Shown here: piece by piece, positions 44,156 through 52,993 of the stretch
How positions within the stretch are numbered: position 1 is the stretch's first letter
How the letters are laid out: the number at the start of each line of letters is the position of its first letter
Source: Lysinibacillus sp. KCTC 33748
GTDB taxonomy: Bacteria; Bacillota; Bacilli; Bacillales_A; Planococcaceae
Assembly (NCBI RefSeq): GCF_002237755.1
Contig: NZ_MWSJ01000001.1
Location: 434,001-498,000, forward strand
Length of the DNA: 64,000 nt
Direction: 5' to 3'
Position numbers and translations under genes: made by a program
The notes under the pieces: model-generated
Database searches by the model: none
What the model saw: the letters and a program-made list of their open reading frames with translations, nothing else
What the model was told of the DNA's origin: nothing

Positions 44156-44608
44156 ATGAAACTTCGTGAACAAATGCCTGAACTTGCAGGCGCAACGACT
44201 TGGTTAAATGGAGAAGTAACAAAAGCGGATTTAGTAGGCGAAAAACCAACGTTAATCCACTTCTGGTCAGTTAGTTGTCATTTATGTAAAGAGGCGATGC
44301 CGGATGTGAACAATTTCCGTGACCAATACAAAGATGAGTTAAACGTTATTGCCGTGCATATGCCACGTTCTGAGGAAGATACAAATTTAGAAACAATTAA
44401 ATCGGTAGCGGCAGAGCATGACATTGTTCAACCAATCTTTGTGGATAGCGAGTTAAAGCTAACAGATGCATTTGAAAATCAATACGTACCTGCATATTTT
44501 GTGTTCGATAAAGACGGTCAGCTTCGTCACATGCAAGCTGGTGGTAGCGGTATGAAAATGCTAGAAAAACGTGTAAATCGTGTTTTAGATGAAATGCGTA
44601 ACGCATAA
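44156..44608 (+). CDS. ykuV: Thiol-disulfide oxidoreductase YkuV
   Basis: A 150-residue cytoplasmic thioredoxin-fold protein. The redox pair Cys41-Cys44 lies in FWSVSCHLCKEAMP, a CHLC variant of the usual CGPC. The cis-proline segment is VPAYFVFDKDG. It closely resembles Bacillus subtilis YkuV (148 aa), including the C-terminal GGSGMKMLEKRVNRVL, and is likely the reductant of a thiol enzyme such as the neighbouring peroxiredoxin. No signal peptide. Start follows AAAAGGAG. A terminator and a repeat separate it from ykuU, so it probably has its own promoter. Confidence 0.9.
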   Translation: MKLREQMPELAGATTWLNGEVTKADLVGEKPTLIHFWSVSCHLCKEAMPDVNNFRDQYKDELNVIAVHMPRSEEDTNLETIKSVAAEHDIVQPIFVDSELKLTDAFENQYVPAYFVFDKDGQLRHMQAGGSGMKMLEKRVNRVLDEMRNA

Positions 44609-44620
44609 AATAGCAGATTA

Positions 44621-44652
44621 AAAGGCGGGGATTTTTTTCCTCGTCTTTTTTA
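44621..44652 (+). terminator. Terminator after ykuV
   Basis: AAAGGCGGGGA pairs, with G-T pairs, to TCCTCGTCTTTT and ends in a T-run. Confidence 0.55.
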
Positions 44653-44740
44653 TGCAAAAATATACGGTTAGTCACCACTAAGTTGTTACCTGAGCGGAAA
44701 AGGGAGAACTCAAACAAATCAAGAGGTGACCTGTGTGATT

Positions 44741-44850
44741 TTAAGTATATCTTTGCCGGGTTGCCAAAGATATACTTAATGTGCGCCCGGCATGCGCATG
44801 AACCATAGGGTGTAAGTCCCGAACCCCGAAGACAGAAGTAGAGGATACAA
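44741..44850 (+). mobile_element. Group IIC intron 5' fragment behind a terminator-like hairpin
   Basis: A hairpin with 15-bp arms (44741-44755 and 44765-44779) is followed one base later by GTGCGCCCGGCATG (44781-44794), then CATAGGGTGTAAGTCCCGAA and GAAGACAGAAGTAGAGGA. These match in order the domain I start of group IIC introns such as that of Oceanobacillus iheyensis (GTGTGCCCGGCATG, ATAGGGTGAGAGTCCCGAA, GAAGGCAGAAGTAAC). Class C introns insert next to terminator hairpins, which fits. The rest of the ribozyme and the reverse transcriptase are missing. Nothing else is seen in 44653-45134. Confidence 0.8.
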
Positions 44851-45134
44851 AAGAAACGTAGTTCCCTTAATTTAATTTTAGAGAAAGAAATGACCAATGA
44901 TGAAAATGTAACAAAATTGAATCAGATTAAAAAGCCTAAATTTACTAGAGACAAATCCATTTTGATTAATCTTTAATATTAAAAAAATGATTTATCTTTC
45001 GTTTCGAACGAGAACTAGAGGTTAGTTTTTTGGTTACAGTTATAATATCAATGATGGACACTAATGGATCAAATTCATCGGATATTTACAGTGACTTGTG
45101 CTGGATTATTCATAAAAGTAAGGTGTGGTGTGTA

Positions 45135-45515
45135 ATGAAGGAATCTCATAAAATTTACAATACGGCGGTAGAGGCAACTTTGGAGGTAATTGGAGGGAAG
45201 TGGAAACCTGTGATTCTCTTTCATCTGACATTTGGCAAGAAACGTAACAATGAGTTGAAAAGGTTGATACCTGCAATTACTCAAAAAATGTTATCGCAGC
45301 AGCTTCGAGAGCTTCAAGAGGAAGGCGTCATCTTACGCACTTCTTACAATCAGGTTCCACCAAAAGTCAAGTATGAGTTGACCGATTACGGTTGGAGTTT
45401 AAAGGAGATTCTTCATATGATGTGTAGGTGGGGGGATTCGCATCTAGAAAGAAAGTACGGGGGAAGAGCTACCGTTCTGGCAAATCCAGAGCTTGGAGAC
45501 GAAAGTGACATATAG
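45135..45515 (+). CDS. HxlR family transcriptional regulator
   Basis: A 126-residue winged-helix regulator of the HxlR family: TLEVIGGKWKPVILFHLTFG, NELKRLIPAITQKMLSQQL and the wing PPKVKYELTDYGWSLKE. Unlike the YodB-like regulator in this window it has no N-terminal cysteine. The ATG at 45135 follows AAGGTG; in-frame starts further upstream, including 45030, would add residues outside the family fold. It stands alone within an accessory region. Confidence 0.82.
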   Translation: MKESHKIYNTAVEATLEVIGGKWKPVILFHLTFGKKRNNELKRLIPAITQKMLSQQLRELQEEGVILRTSYNQVPPKVKYELTDYGWSLKEILHMMCRWGDSHLERKYGGRATVLANPELGDESDI

Positions 45516-45823
45516 GGGCCATCGGTGATAGGTATAATTTCTCGCCTAATAATTTTAAACTCCGTAACCAATATTTCATTAGTTTTTTCCGCTTGGAAGT
45601 TACTATGTAAAAGAATTGATGCGATTCTTCCAACTTTCCCTTTTTAAGAACGATTATTTTTCATACGAATGAGATGTCGTTTTAAAAGAAGATGAACTGG
45701 AATATCTTACTGTACTGAAGGACAGGTTAGATGAATGAGTCTAGATTCTGAACAAAAAAAGTTGAAAATATCTAAATGAGGCTTTGAAATAAAGTACGAT
45801 GATTATAAAAAGGATGAACTGAG

Positions 45824-45853
45824 CCCATTTGTATATGAATGGGTTTTATTTTT
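45824..45853 (+). terminator. Possible terminator upstream of MerR gene
   Basis: CCCATT (45824-45829) pairs with AATGGG (45838-45843), followed by TTTTATTTTT. The 45516-45971 gap otherwise shows no gene. Confidence 0.45.
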
Positions 45854-45971
45854 CGTAATGTATTTATTCAGAACGTCTCTTCAAGTGGAAGAACCATATT
45901 TTAATAAAGTGAACTCAAATCCTATAATGTATATTATAAATCAAATAAAATTGAAAGTAGGTGATTTATTA

Positions 45972-46757
45972 GTGAATAATAATTTGCTTCTAATAAAGAA
46001 TTTTAGCAAGTTGACTGGCTTATCACGCAAAACTTTGTATCTGTATGATGAACATAGTATTTTGAATCCAGCGTTTGTTGATCCAAATAATGATTATCGA
46101 TATTATCATAAGAATCAGTTACTAACTGCTAAACGAATAAATTTGTTAAAACAAGCAGGGTTTAGCTTAAATGAAATCAGTAAAATCATCCATAGAAAAT
46201 TATCAGATGATGACATAAATAATTTGATAGAAGAAAAGCTTCAATTGGAAATGAATAAGATAAGAGATGCAAATCAAACAATAAATAATTTGAAAGCCCT
46301 GAGTCCCGCAATTATGATGTTAAATAATGAAGTCCAAAAAGAGTATTTGGAAGCATTATTCGTATATGAATATGAATTATTGCCAAATGAAAATATATGT
46401 GTCGCGCTGAATAACATCGAGGAATTAGTGAGCGAACTTAATGTTAAAAAGAATGAAAAAATCATCAAATATAAACTGATAGATAATAAAATTCACCCTA
46501 TTCGTGTCGCTTTACAATTGGAAAATCACAAATTGAATCAATTGGGAATCACAAGTTATTTTGGCTTTCAAACGCAAAAGTTTTTTTATGAAATTGATCC
46601 ATATCAAGAAGAGTCGGTATTAAAAATAAATGAGATCTTGAAAAATAACGAAATAGAATTATCCGAACCATTTATTTATGAACGTATATTAAACCCAGAT
46701 GAGTATCTATATTCCTCCAAGCGCCTTTCGGAATTTATTTTTCCGTCTAAGTATTAA
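45972..46757 (+). CDS. MerR-type HTH regulator
   Basis: A 261-residue regulator in very AT-rich DNA. The MerR-like winged HTH occupies about residues 6-72: KNFSKLTGLSRKTLYLYDEH, then YRYYHKNQLLTAKRINLLKQ and FSLNEISKIIHRK. A dimerisation helix (about 75-110) and a C-terminal domain of about 150 residues resembling GyrI-like effector domains follow. The GTG at 45972 is chosen because AGGTGA (45959-45964) precedes it. The HTH then starts close to the N terminus, as usual. It probably controls the SDR gene 60 bp downstream. Confidence 0.78.
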   Translation: MNNNLLLIKNFSKLTGLSRKTLYLYDEHSILNPAFVDPNNDYRYYHKNQLLTAKRINLLKQAGFSLNEISKIIHRKLSDDDINNLIEEKLQLEMNKIRDANQTINNLKALSPAIMMLNNEVQKEYLEALFVYEYELLPNENICVALNNIEELVSELNVKKNEKIIKYKLIDNKIHPIRVALQLENHKLNQLGITSYFGFQTQKFFYEIDPYQEESVLKINEILKNNEIELSEPFIYERILNPDEYLYSSKRLSEFIFPSKY

Positions 46758-46817
46758 GTGATTGACCTTCCCCCTTAGGTTAACCCTTACACTCTCTTTA
46801 AAGGGAGGTAATATTAC

Positions 46818-47573
46818 ATGAAAAAAAATAATTACGCATTAGTAACAGGAGCTTCGAGAGGGATAGGGAAAGCAGTCGCGATCCAACTTGCAAATGATGG
46901 ATTCAATTTACTATTACATTATAATCAAAACATTGAAAAGACTAATCAAGTCAAAGAAGAAATTGAATCACTTGGCAGACAAGCACATTTAATTCAAGGT
47001 GATTTCAATTCCAGTGAAGGAATTAAAGAGTTTGTCATGAAAATTAAAAAAATGATAATTCGTGATAATAATGTATCATTGCATACAATTGTTCACAATG
47101 CCGGACATGCTACATCAAATGGATTTGGAGATGTGGATTATGATGAGTTCGATCGGCTATTTAATGCAAATGTTAAAGCACCATATTTTATCACACAATC
47201 TTTAATCGGACATATCGAATCCAATGGTAGGATAATAAATCTATCATCAGGTGTGACACGTATCGCGTTTCCGCATATGATGGTATACAGTATGACAAAA
47301 GGTGCGATTAATACAATGACGTTTACACTAGCAAAGGAATTGGGTGAAAAAGGAATTACGGTTAATTCCATAATGCCTGGAATCATTGATACGGATTCAA
47401 CTGCTAACTGGCTGCATACAGAAGAAGGTCAAGAAAATGCAAAGAATATGAGTGCTTTAAAAAGAGAGGGGCAACCAGAAGAAATTGCAAATGTTGTTTC
47501 ATTTCTAGCGAGTGAAAAAGCCAGTTTTATTACTGGGCATAATATGGATGTGACTGGTGGAAGTCATCTGTAA
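46818..47573 (+). CDS. SDR family oxidoreductase (FabG-like)
   Basis: A 251-residue short-chain dehydrogenase. Cofactor motif TGASRGIG is at residues 10-17, HNAGHAT near 94-100, catalytic serine in NLSSGVTR, YSMTKG with catalytic Tyr and Lys near 156-161, and a C-terminal ITGHNMDVTGG. NADP preference is suggested by the basic residue after the glycine motif. Start follows AAAGGGAGG. Its substrate is unknown. It sits directly after a MerR-type regulator, so an inducible detoxification or fatty-acid-like reductase role is possible. Confidence 0.82.
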   Translation: MKKNNYALVTGASRGIGKAVAIQLANDGFNLLLHYNQNIEKTNQVKEEIESLGRQAHLIQGDFNSSEGIKEFVMKIKKMIIRDNNVSLHTIVHNAGHATSNGFGDVDYDEFDRLFNANVKAPYFITQSLIGHIESNGRIINLSSGVTRIAFPHMMVYSMTKGAINTMTFTLAKELGEKGITVNSIMPGIIDTDSTANWLHTEEGQENAKNMSALKREGQPEEIANVVSFLASEKASFITGHNMDVTGGSHL

Positions 47574-47855
47574 TTAGGTAAATGTTTTAACTAGAGACCG
47601 ATTAGAATCATGAATTTTAAAGTGTAATAAGCATAATTAGATTTGATAATTAGCATTAAATAGTCTGTTTAACGGTATTGAACAATAAGATTCAAGTAGG
47701 CTATTGTATGCTATAGGTTCACGGAATTTCTTAAATTTATATCTATTTACAGAAAAGGACAGATGAAATGATTATTAGTCGGTTTTCATATAAGATTCAT
47801 GGTAATTAATTTGATCAATCTTTTTTATAAAAACATAAATTAATAAAATATGATT

Positions 47856-47896
47856 AAAGCCTATTTTGAACAAACTCTTCAAAATAGGCTTTTCTT
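47856..47896 (+). terminator. Terminator downstream of SDR gene
   Basis: AAAGCCTATTTTGAA (47856-47870) pairs perfectly with TTCAAAATAGGCTTT (47878-47892), followed by TCTT. It lies 280 bp after the SDR stop, and 47574-47855 contains no other feature I can support. Confidence 0.75.
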
Positions 47897-48025
47897 ATTC
47901 TTAGTTTATTATTGGTTATTAATATTTATCTGATCAAACTATAATTTAATGCAACACGAGTCATTTTTTTCACCTTCAGTCCCCTATAAATATTTTTTTA
48001 CCGCTTGAGAAGAAAATTTAGCCAT

Positions 48026-48078
48026 AGAAAAACTGCACCTTCAATTGTTAGACTGCGTCTAACAATTGGGATGCAGTT
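48026..48078 (-). terminator. Terminator after PRISE-like reductase gene
   Basis: On the minus strand AACTGCA and AATTGTTAGA pair with TCTAACAATT and TGCAGTT around a five-base loop, ending in a run of T. Confidence 0.75.
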
Positions 48079-48102
48079 CATATAAAAATGCCGGCTTTTC
48101 GT

Positions 48103-49173
48103 TTATGGAATGATTTTGCGTTTGCGGAAGTCGTCGAAGATGTTCATAAACATCGCTTCGGTATCGACGTATTCATGAAAACCTAAGCGACGGGCCTTAG
48201 TTCCGTCAGCGAAGAAATCGTAATTCCAAGAGAACACGAAATCACCGAATCCCCAGGAGGATACGTCTTTATAGGAATGCTGAGCAAGTCCATGGTTCTC
48301 AACCATTTTGTTCCAAAGATGCTCCTTGTCCGCCATGACAACGTCCAGGGACATTTGCAAAGGAGGCGCCGTTTCCAAGCCGAAGTAGTGAGCGATTTTC
48401 GGCCATAGTTCATTCCAGCGGAACAAATCGCCATTCGTGATGTTGAATGCCTGATTAGCACAACGCTCTTCAGTCGCTGCCCATACTGTTGCCTTCGCGA
48501 GAAGTCCAGCATCTGTCATCTCTAAGAGGCTATCGTAAGCACCTGGCTTGCCTGGAAACCGCAGCGGCAGTCCAAGTTCCTTCGAAATTGAAGCGTAGAT
48601 CGCAATAACCATAGCGAGGTTCATTGGATTTCCAAGCGAGAAGCCGCAGACTACAGAAGGACGGAGCGCCGACCAAGTCCAAGCCTTACCTTTTTGCCTT
48701 TGTTCTAAGAAATTTTGCTGATCAACATTGAACTTGGGCGGCATATGGTTAGCGTCTGTCTCACGAGCCGGAGTCTTGAATGGACCAAGGTGTGCGCCAT
48801 ATACCTTGTAACCCTGCATCAAACTTACATGTTTTAAGCCTGGTGCGGCTGATTCAATCACTTCTACGGTGTTTACTAGCATGGTGAGATTAGGGGGAAC
48901 AAGTTCGGCCCAAGTTGGACGGTCCTGATAGGCGGCATAGAAGATGTGTGTTACCTCAGTTAAATCTCCTAACTTCTCCCTGGTATCGTCTGTATTGAGT
49001 AGATCCGCAGCCACATACCGGACACGGCCAACAGATTCTCCGCCTCGACGGGATACACCTATCACGTCCCAATCAGGGAGAGTAATTAGGTGATCAATTA
49101 GGTTGCGACCGATAACACCATTTGCGCCTACAACTAAGGCGACTTTGCGTGTTGATTGAGATTCATTATTCAT
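48103..49173 (-). CDS. PRISE-type SDR reductase (progesterone 5-beta-reductase/iridoid synthase-like)
   Basis: A 356-residue extended/atypical SDR. The cofactor motif is GANGVIGRNL near residues 17-26. VSRRGG (an NADPH-type arginine pair), TMLVNTVEVIESAAPGLKHV, LMQGYKVYGAH and SALRPSVVCGFSLGNPMNLA are in the order found in the PRISE family, which reduces enones with NADPH. It is markedly richer in GC than the flanking AT-rich genes, including the MerR gene 1.3 kb away, and it lies beside a broken MFS gene, so it may have been acquired. The natural substrate is unknown. Start follows AGAAGGAGC. Confidence 0.8.
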   Translation of the reverse strand: MNNESQSTRKVALVVGANGVIGRNLIDHLITLPDWDVIGVSRRGGESVGRVRYVAADLLNTDDTREKLGDLTEVTHIFYAAYQDRPTWAELVPPNLTMLVNTVEVIESAAPGLKHVSLMQGYKVYGAHLGPFKTPARETDANHMPPKFNVDQQNFLEQRQKGKAWTWSALRPSVVCGFSLGNPMNLAMVIAIYASISKELGLPLRFPGKPGAYDSLLEMTDAGLLAKATVWAATEERCANQAFNITNGDLFRWNELWPKIAHYFGLETAPPLQMSLDVVMADKEHLWNKMVENHGLAQHSYKDVSSWGFGDFVFSWNYDFFADGTKARRLGFHEYVDTEAMFMNIFDDFRKRKIIP

Positions 49174-49319
49174 AGTGTTTTAGCTCCTTCTATAATCTGC
49201 TTTGTTCACTGTTATTTTGCATCAAGGAACCACACTTGAGAAGTACGCACTTTGAAGTGCCATAAGTACTTTTTTGTAATCTAGCAGTACTCTTAAGACG
49301 AGTATGTGGAGGAATACTC

Positions 49320-49606
49320 AGGATTTTAACTTGGGGATTGACATTTGGCGGGGCACCAACATTATTACAAATGGCCATAGCAGATGCTGCTGGGGAAGAA
49401 GCAGATGTGGCTCAATCTATTTTTGTCACCATTTTTAACCTTGCAGTAGCTGGAGGTGGATTTGTTGGCGGAATGATGCTGAATCAATTAGGTGCGAATT
49501 CTTTCCCATGGTACTCGTATTATTAAGTCTCATCGGTTTCTTGATAGTGTATGGAGGGAAAACACATGCGTTTAAGCCTAATCAAAATCAAATCGATGGT
49601 AATTAA
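49320..49606 (+). pseudogene. Truncated, frameshifted MFS transporter remnant
   Basis: Translation from about 49320 gives a C-terminal MFS segment: TWGLTFGGAPTLLQ, ADVAQSIFVTIFNLAV, GGGFVGGMMLNQLGANSFPW. The frame breaks at about 49511, where one base appears lost, and continues in the next frame as VLVLLSLIGFLIVYGGKTH to a stop at 49604-49606. This resembles the end of DHA1-type sugar/drug exporters. The N-terminal three quarters are absent, and the PRISE-like gene now lies where they would be. Confidence 0.75.
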
Positions 49607-49689
49607 TAATCCTTACACTTTTATTGCATTTCATTTATTTATGTCAAATACACATCCATAAGTTTATTACCTTTCAATGATGCAAAAGG

Positions 49690-49738
49690 AAGTACCGAAT
49701 ACATCGTCTATTTTGACGTGTTTCGGTACTTATTTATT
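49690..49738 (+). terminator. Terminator after MFS remnant
   Basis: AAGTACCGAA (49690-49699) pairs with TTCGGTACTT (49722-49731) with a long loop, followed by ATTTATTTG. The 49739-50088 stretch has no gene; a TACAAT at 50052-50057 or TATAGT at 50063-50068 may be the ktrC -10 box. Confidence 0.6.
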
Positions 49739-50088
49739 TGCTCAAAACGATTGGAGATAAATTATTTTGTAGTTAATAGATAAGCTAATAGAGAAGTGGA
49801 TAAGAATATAGAAAATGGAAAGTGTATTATGGACAACGTGGCATAAAAGAACGGATTACTTAAAATCACACTGATGGTAAAAAGGGGCAACCTGATGACG
49901 TAACCTGAGCGTCCAAAGGAGTACCCCTGAGCAAAGGAGAGAATCATGTGCTCTTAACTATAACCAGAGTATTCCTTCGAAAATTTCTAAGATCTGCCTT
50001 TTATTGACGAATAGTCTCTTGTTTTGGCGATACATATAGCAGAGAATGCGTTACAATATGGGTATAGTAGTTTTCGGAGGGATTTAAA

Positions 50089-50754
50089 ATGATGAAAAAA
50101 GAGTTTGCTGTCATTGGACTTGGACGTTTTGGAGGTAGCATAGTCCGCGAGCTAATGAGTCAAGGGGCACAAGTTATGGCGATTGATCATTCCTCAGAGC
50201 GGGTGGACGAATTCGCTTCCATTGCCACACAGGCGGTTATCGCAGATTCGACGGATGAATCGGTATTAAATTCATTAGGTATTCGTAATTTTGAGCATGT
50301 GATTGTAGCAATTGGTGAAGATATTCAGGCTAGTATTTTGACGACGATTATTTTAAAAGAAATCGGTGTTCAGCAGATTACTGTAAAGGCTCAGAATGAT
50401 TATCATGAAAAAGTTCTGCGAAAAATTGGTGCAGATTTTGTCGTGCATCCTGAGCGTGATATGGGAATCCGTATTGCTAATAATATGCTGTCTAATACAG
50501 TGCTTGATTATCTAGAGCTTTCGGATGAACATTCCATTATGGAGCTAAAGGCCAATGATGCGATTGCAGGTTATTCTATTATGGATTTAGATATTCGTGC
50601 AAAGTACGGGATTAATATTGTAGGTCTTAAGCGTGGTGCAGATATTATCGTATCTCCACAGGCGAGTGATAAAATTTTGCTAGGAGATATTATGCTTGTC
50701 ATTGGGGCTGATGTAGATATTAACCGCTTTGTGAAAAAAGCATTGAATGGGTAA
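50089..50754 (+). CDS. ktrC: Potassium channel gating subunit KtrC (RCK protein)
   Basis: A 221-residue cytoplasmic ring-forming subunit of a Ktr potassium uptake system. The RCK-N nucleotide-binding fold starts VIGLGRFGGSI (residues about 8-18), followed by ADSTDE near 52-57 and VKAQNDYHEKVLRKIGADFV near 98-117. The RCK-C domain (about 135-220) is the c-di-AMP-binding part in relatives. Sequence matches Bacillus subtilis KtrC better than KtrA (both about 221 aa). No ktrB/ktrD membrane subunit is adjacent, as for ktrC of Bacillus. Start follows CGGAGGG. It overlaps the next gene by one base. Confidence 0.9.
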   Translation: MMKKEFAVIGLGRFGGSIVRELMSQGAQVMAIDHSSERVDEFASIATQAVIADSTDESVLNSLGIRNFEHVIVAIGEDIQASILTTIILKEIGVQQITVKAQNDYHEKVLRKIGADFVVHPERDMGIRIANNMLSNTVLDYLELSDEHSIMELKANDAIAGYSIMDLDIRAKYGINIVGLKRGADIIVSPQASDKILLGDIMLVIGADVDINRFVKKALNG

Positions 50755-51239
50755 TGAACATGAATAAACGAAGATGGAAACTAGTTATATTTGCTGCAAT
50801 TATTCTGATTGGCGCTTTTACATTGCAGTCTCGCGAAAAAAATGAGGAAGAGGCTATTTCTCACATTTTAGATCATGCAGCACAAATTGATGCAGTCGAG
50901 CTATTTAAAGGAGAGCAATCTGTAATTAAAGCAACAGGTCAAGATGCAACAGCCTATATTGAAAACTATCCTCTAAGCCATGTAAAGAAATTAAGCAAAA
51001 AAGAACGAGCTATATTTGAGGAAAAACCACTCTATCATATTGTCTACGAAATAAAAGGGAAGTCTTTATATGAGGTGGATATTTTAAAAGTCGCGATTAG
51101 CTCTGAGCTAAATGAGGAATTACAGCAGATGGTTTTTAATGTTGGTGATCAGCAATATTTGATCTATTGGGTAAATGAGAAAAAAGCACTTGAGCAATCA
51201 ACAAATACGCAACGCTTGCTTGAACAATATGTTAAATAA
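50754..51239 (+). CDS. Membrane-anchored protein of unknown function
   Basis: A 161-residue protein with a basic N terminus and one membrane helix (residues about 9-24, VIFAAIILIGAFTL), then a charged extracytoplasmic domain with no recognised motif. It begins at the ktrC stop (TAATG), so it is translationally coupled to the potassium gating subunit. A second ATG two codons later is also possible. Function unknown; the coupling hints at a role tied to potassium homeostasis. Confidence 0.75.
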   Translation: MNMNKRRWKLVIFAAIILIGAFTLQSREKNEEEAISHILDHAAQIDAVELFKGEQSVIKATGQDATAYIENYPLSHVKKLSKKERAIFEEKPLYHIVYEIKGKSLYEVDILKVAISSELNEELQQMVFNVGDQQYLIYWVNEKKALEQSTNTQRLLEQYVK

Positions 51240-51240
51240 A

Positions 51241-51286
51241 GGGGGTAGTGAAACAGCAGCACGCTGTCATCACTACCCTTTTTTAT
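51241..51286. terminator. Terminator between ktrC operon and dctP
   Basis: GGGTAGTG and inner AACAGC pair with CGCTGT-region and CACTACCC, followed by TTTTTT on the plus strand. Confidence 0.8.
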
Positions 51287-51316
51287 AAACTATAGACTAA
51301 CTTTGCGTATTTGTTT

Positions 51317-52579
51317 CTAAGACACAATAGTAGTTTTTCCTTGAAGTGCACGTTCTTGCATCTCTACATCAAACTCTTTTTCAGATTTCGATACGACTAC
51401 ACAAGCTACACCGTTACCAATTAAATTTGTTACGGCGCGTGCTTCAGACATGAATCGGTCAACACCAATTAGTAGCGCGATCCCTTCGACTGGAATCATT
51501 GGGAAAGCAGCAAGTGTCGCTGCTAATGTAATAAAACCAGAACCTGTTACACCGGCAGCACCTTTAGATGTAATCATTAAAATCCCAAGTAGTGTAATGA
51601 TTTGAATCCACGTTAAGTCCATTCCGTATGCTTGTGCAATAAATAATGCAGCCATCGAAAGGTAGATGGAAGTTCCATCAAGATTGAAGGAATAACCAGT
51701 TGGTACTACTAATCCAACAACTTGCTTAGAGCAACCAAAGTTCTCCAATTTACGCATCATAGATGGCAAGGCAGATTCAGATGATGAAGTACCAATTACT
51801 AAGAAAATTTCTTCTTTAATATAAGCGATAAATTTAAAAATATTAAAGCCGAAGAATTTTGCAATCGCTCCTAAAACAAAGACTACGAATAAGAACATAG
51901 TAATATAGACGGCAGCCATTAATAGACCTAAGTTGCTTAAAGATTTCAAACCAAAATTACCAATCGTATAGGCCATTGCACCAAAGGCACCGATTGGAGA
52001 AATTTTCATCACCATACTTACGATTTTGAAGAAAATTTCTGCCACTTGTTCAAAAAATGTAATGACCGGTTTTGCAGGTGCGCCAATAGAAGCAGCAGCT
52101 AAACCGAATAATATTGCAGAGAATAACACAGGAAGTAATTGCCCTGTTGCAAGAGCACCTACAACGTTTTCAGGAATGATGCTAGAGATGAAAGCACCTA
52201 AACCTTGCTCACTTTCAGCAGCAGCAGTTGTAAATTTTGAGATATCAGCTTCGGAAGCACCTGATGTATCTAATCCAGTACCTGGGCTTACGATTAGTGC
52301 AACAGCAATCCCAATTGCTAAGGCAATGGTAGAGACAATTTCAAAATACAGTAACGCCTTTCCTCCGATTTTTCCGACCTTTTTCATATCTCCCATACTA
52401 CCGATTCCGATTACAACTGTTAAGAAGATAATAGGGGCGATTAACATTTTAATTAACTTAATGAATAAGTCTGCCAGGATTTTAAGGCTTGCACCAAACT
52501 CAGGGAAGACGGCTCCGACAATAACCCCCAAAATGATTGCAGCTATAACCTGAACAGTCAAATTTTTCAGTAATTTCAT
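51317..52579 (-). CDS. dctP: C4-dicarboxylate/amino acid:cation symporter DctP (DAACS family)
   Basis: A 420-residue secondary transporter of the glutamate/dicarboxylate symporter family. Signature segments are IKMLIAPIIFLTVVIGIG (residues about 42-59), the serine-rich hairpin GTSSSESALPSMM near 268-280, the unwound helix GYSFNLDGTSIY near 299-310, and VDRFMSEARAVTNLIGNGVA near 380-399. The arginine in RFMSEAR and the Asn-rich region favour C4-dicarboxylates. It lies next to, and divergent from, a DctSR-type two-component system, as in Bacillus subtilis (YdbH with YdbF/YdbG), which supports succinate/fumarate/malate uptake. Confidence 0.9.
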   Translation of the reverse strand: MKLLKNLTVQVIAAIILGVIVGAVFPEFGASLKILADLFIKLIKMLIAPIIFLTVVIGIGSMGDMKKVGKIGGKALLYFEIVSTIALAIGIAVALIVSPGTGLDTSGASEADISKFTTAAAESEQGLGAFISSIIPENVVGALATGQLLPVLFSAILFGLAAASIGAPAKPVITFFEQVAEIFFKIVSMVMKISPIGAFGAMAYTIGNFGLKSLSNLGLLMAAVYITMFLFVVFVLGAIAKFFGFNIFKFIAYIKEEIFLVIGTSSSESALPSMMRKLENFGCSKQVVGLVVPTGYSFNLDGTSIYLSMAALFIAQAYGMDLTWIQIITLLGILMITSKGAAGVTGSGFITLAATLAAFPMIPVEGIALLIGVDRFMSEARAVTNLIGNGVACVVVSKSEKEFDVEMQERALQGKTTIVS

Positions 52580-52684
52580 TTTATGCTACCTCGTTTCTGA
52601 ATTTTCTCTTTGATATCGTTTTCACTAGAATTATCATAACGAATCCTTTTGAAAAAAAGAGATTTAGAAAATAAGAAACATATC

Positions 52685-52852
52685 GTTCATTAAGTACATT
52701 CATCCATATTTTCAATGAAACGTAGTGTTTTCAATGGCTCGACCTGTTATGATACTGTGTGGCTGATTTATCTTTGTTATAATACAATAATAATTAGTGA
52801 TAGAAAATTTTGTTTTATACCAATTTTCCGTAATATTGTTCATTAAGTTCAT
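52685..52852. promoter_or_regulatory. Direct repeats in dctP-dctS intergenic region, candidate DctR sites
   Basis: GTTCATTAAGTACAT (52685-52699) and GTTCATTAAGTTCAT (52838-52852) match at 14 of 15 bases in the 414-bp divergent gap. TATAAT at 52778-52783 is a possible -10 box. The pair is a candidate binding site for the response regulator. Nothing else is seen in this gap. Confidence 0.5.
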
Positions 52853-52993
52853 GACTTTCTCCTACTTATGTCAACTAAAGTGTTGTCAAAAGATTTTTTT
52901 GAAGATAATCTTAAAAGCATATCATTTGAAGAAGTGAGATTGACTTAAGACTTTTATAGTGCAAATGCAGATTTGGAAAGGGGAAGATTTCAA

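Noticed and set aside
44397..44897. 166-codon minus-strand frame
   Set aside because: It is antisense to ykuV and runs across the terminator and intron relic; composition and motifs are not protein-like.
49840..49990. Purine-rich tract (AAAGGGGCAACCTGATGACG and AGTACCCCTGAGCAAAGG) upstream of ktrC, considered as a riboswitch such as the c-di-AMP ydaO class
   Set aside because: The conserved ydaO, M-box, Mn and c-di-GMP blocks are not present, and no convincing fold could be drawn by eye.
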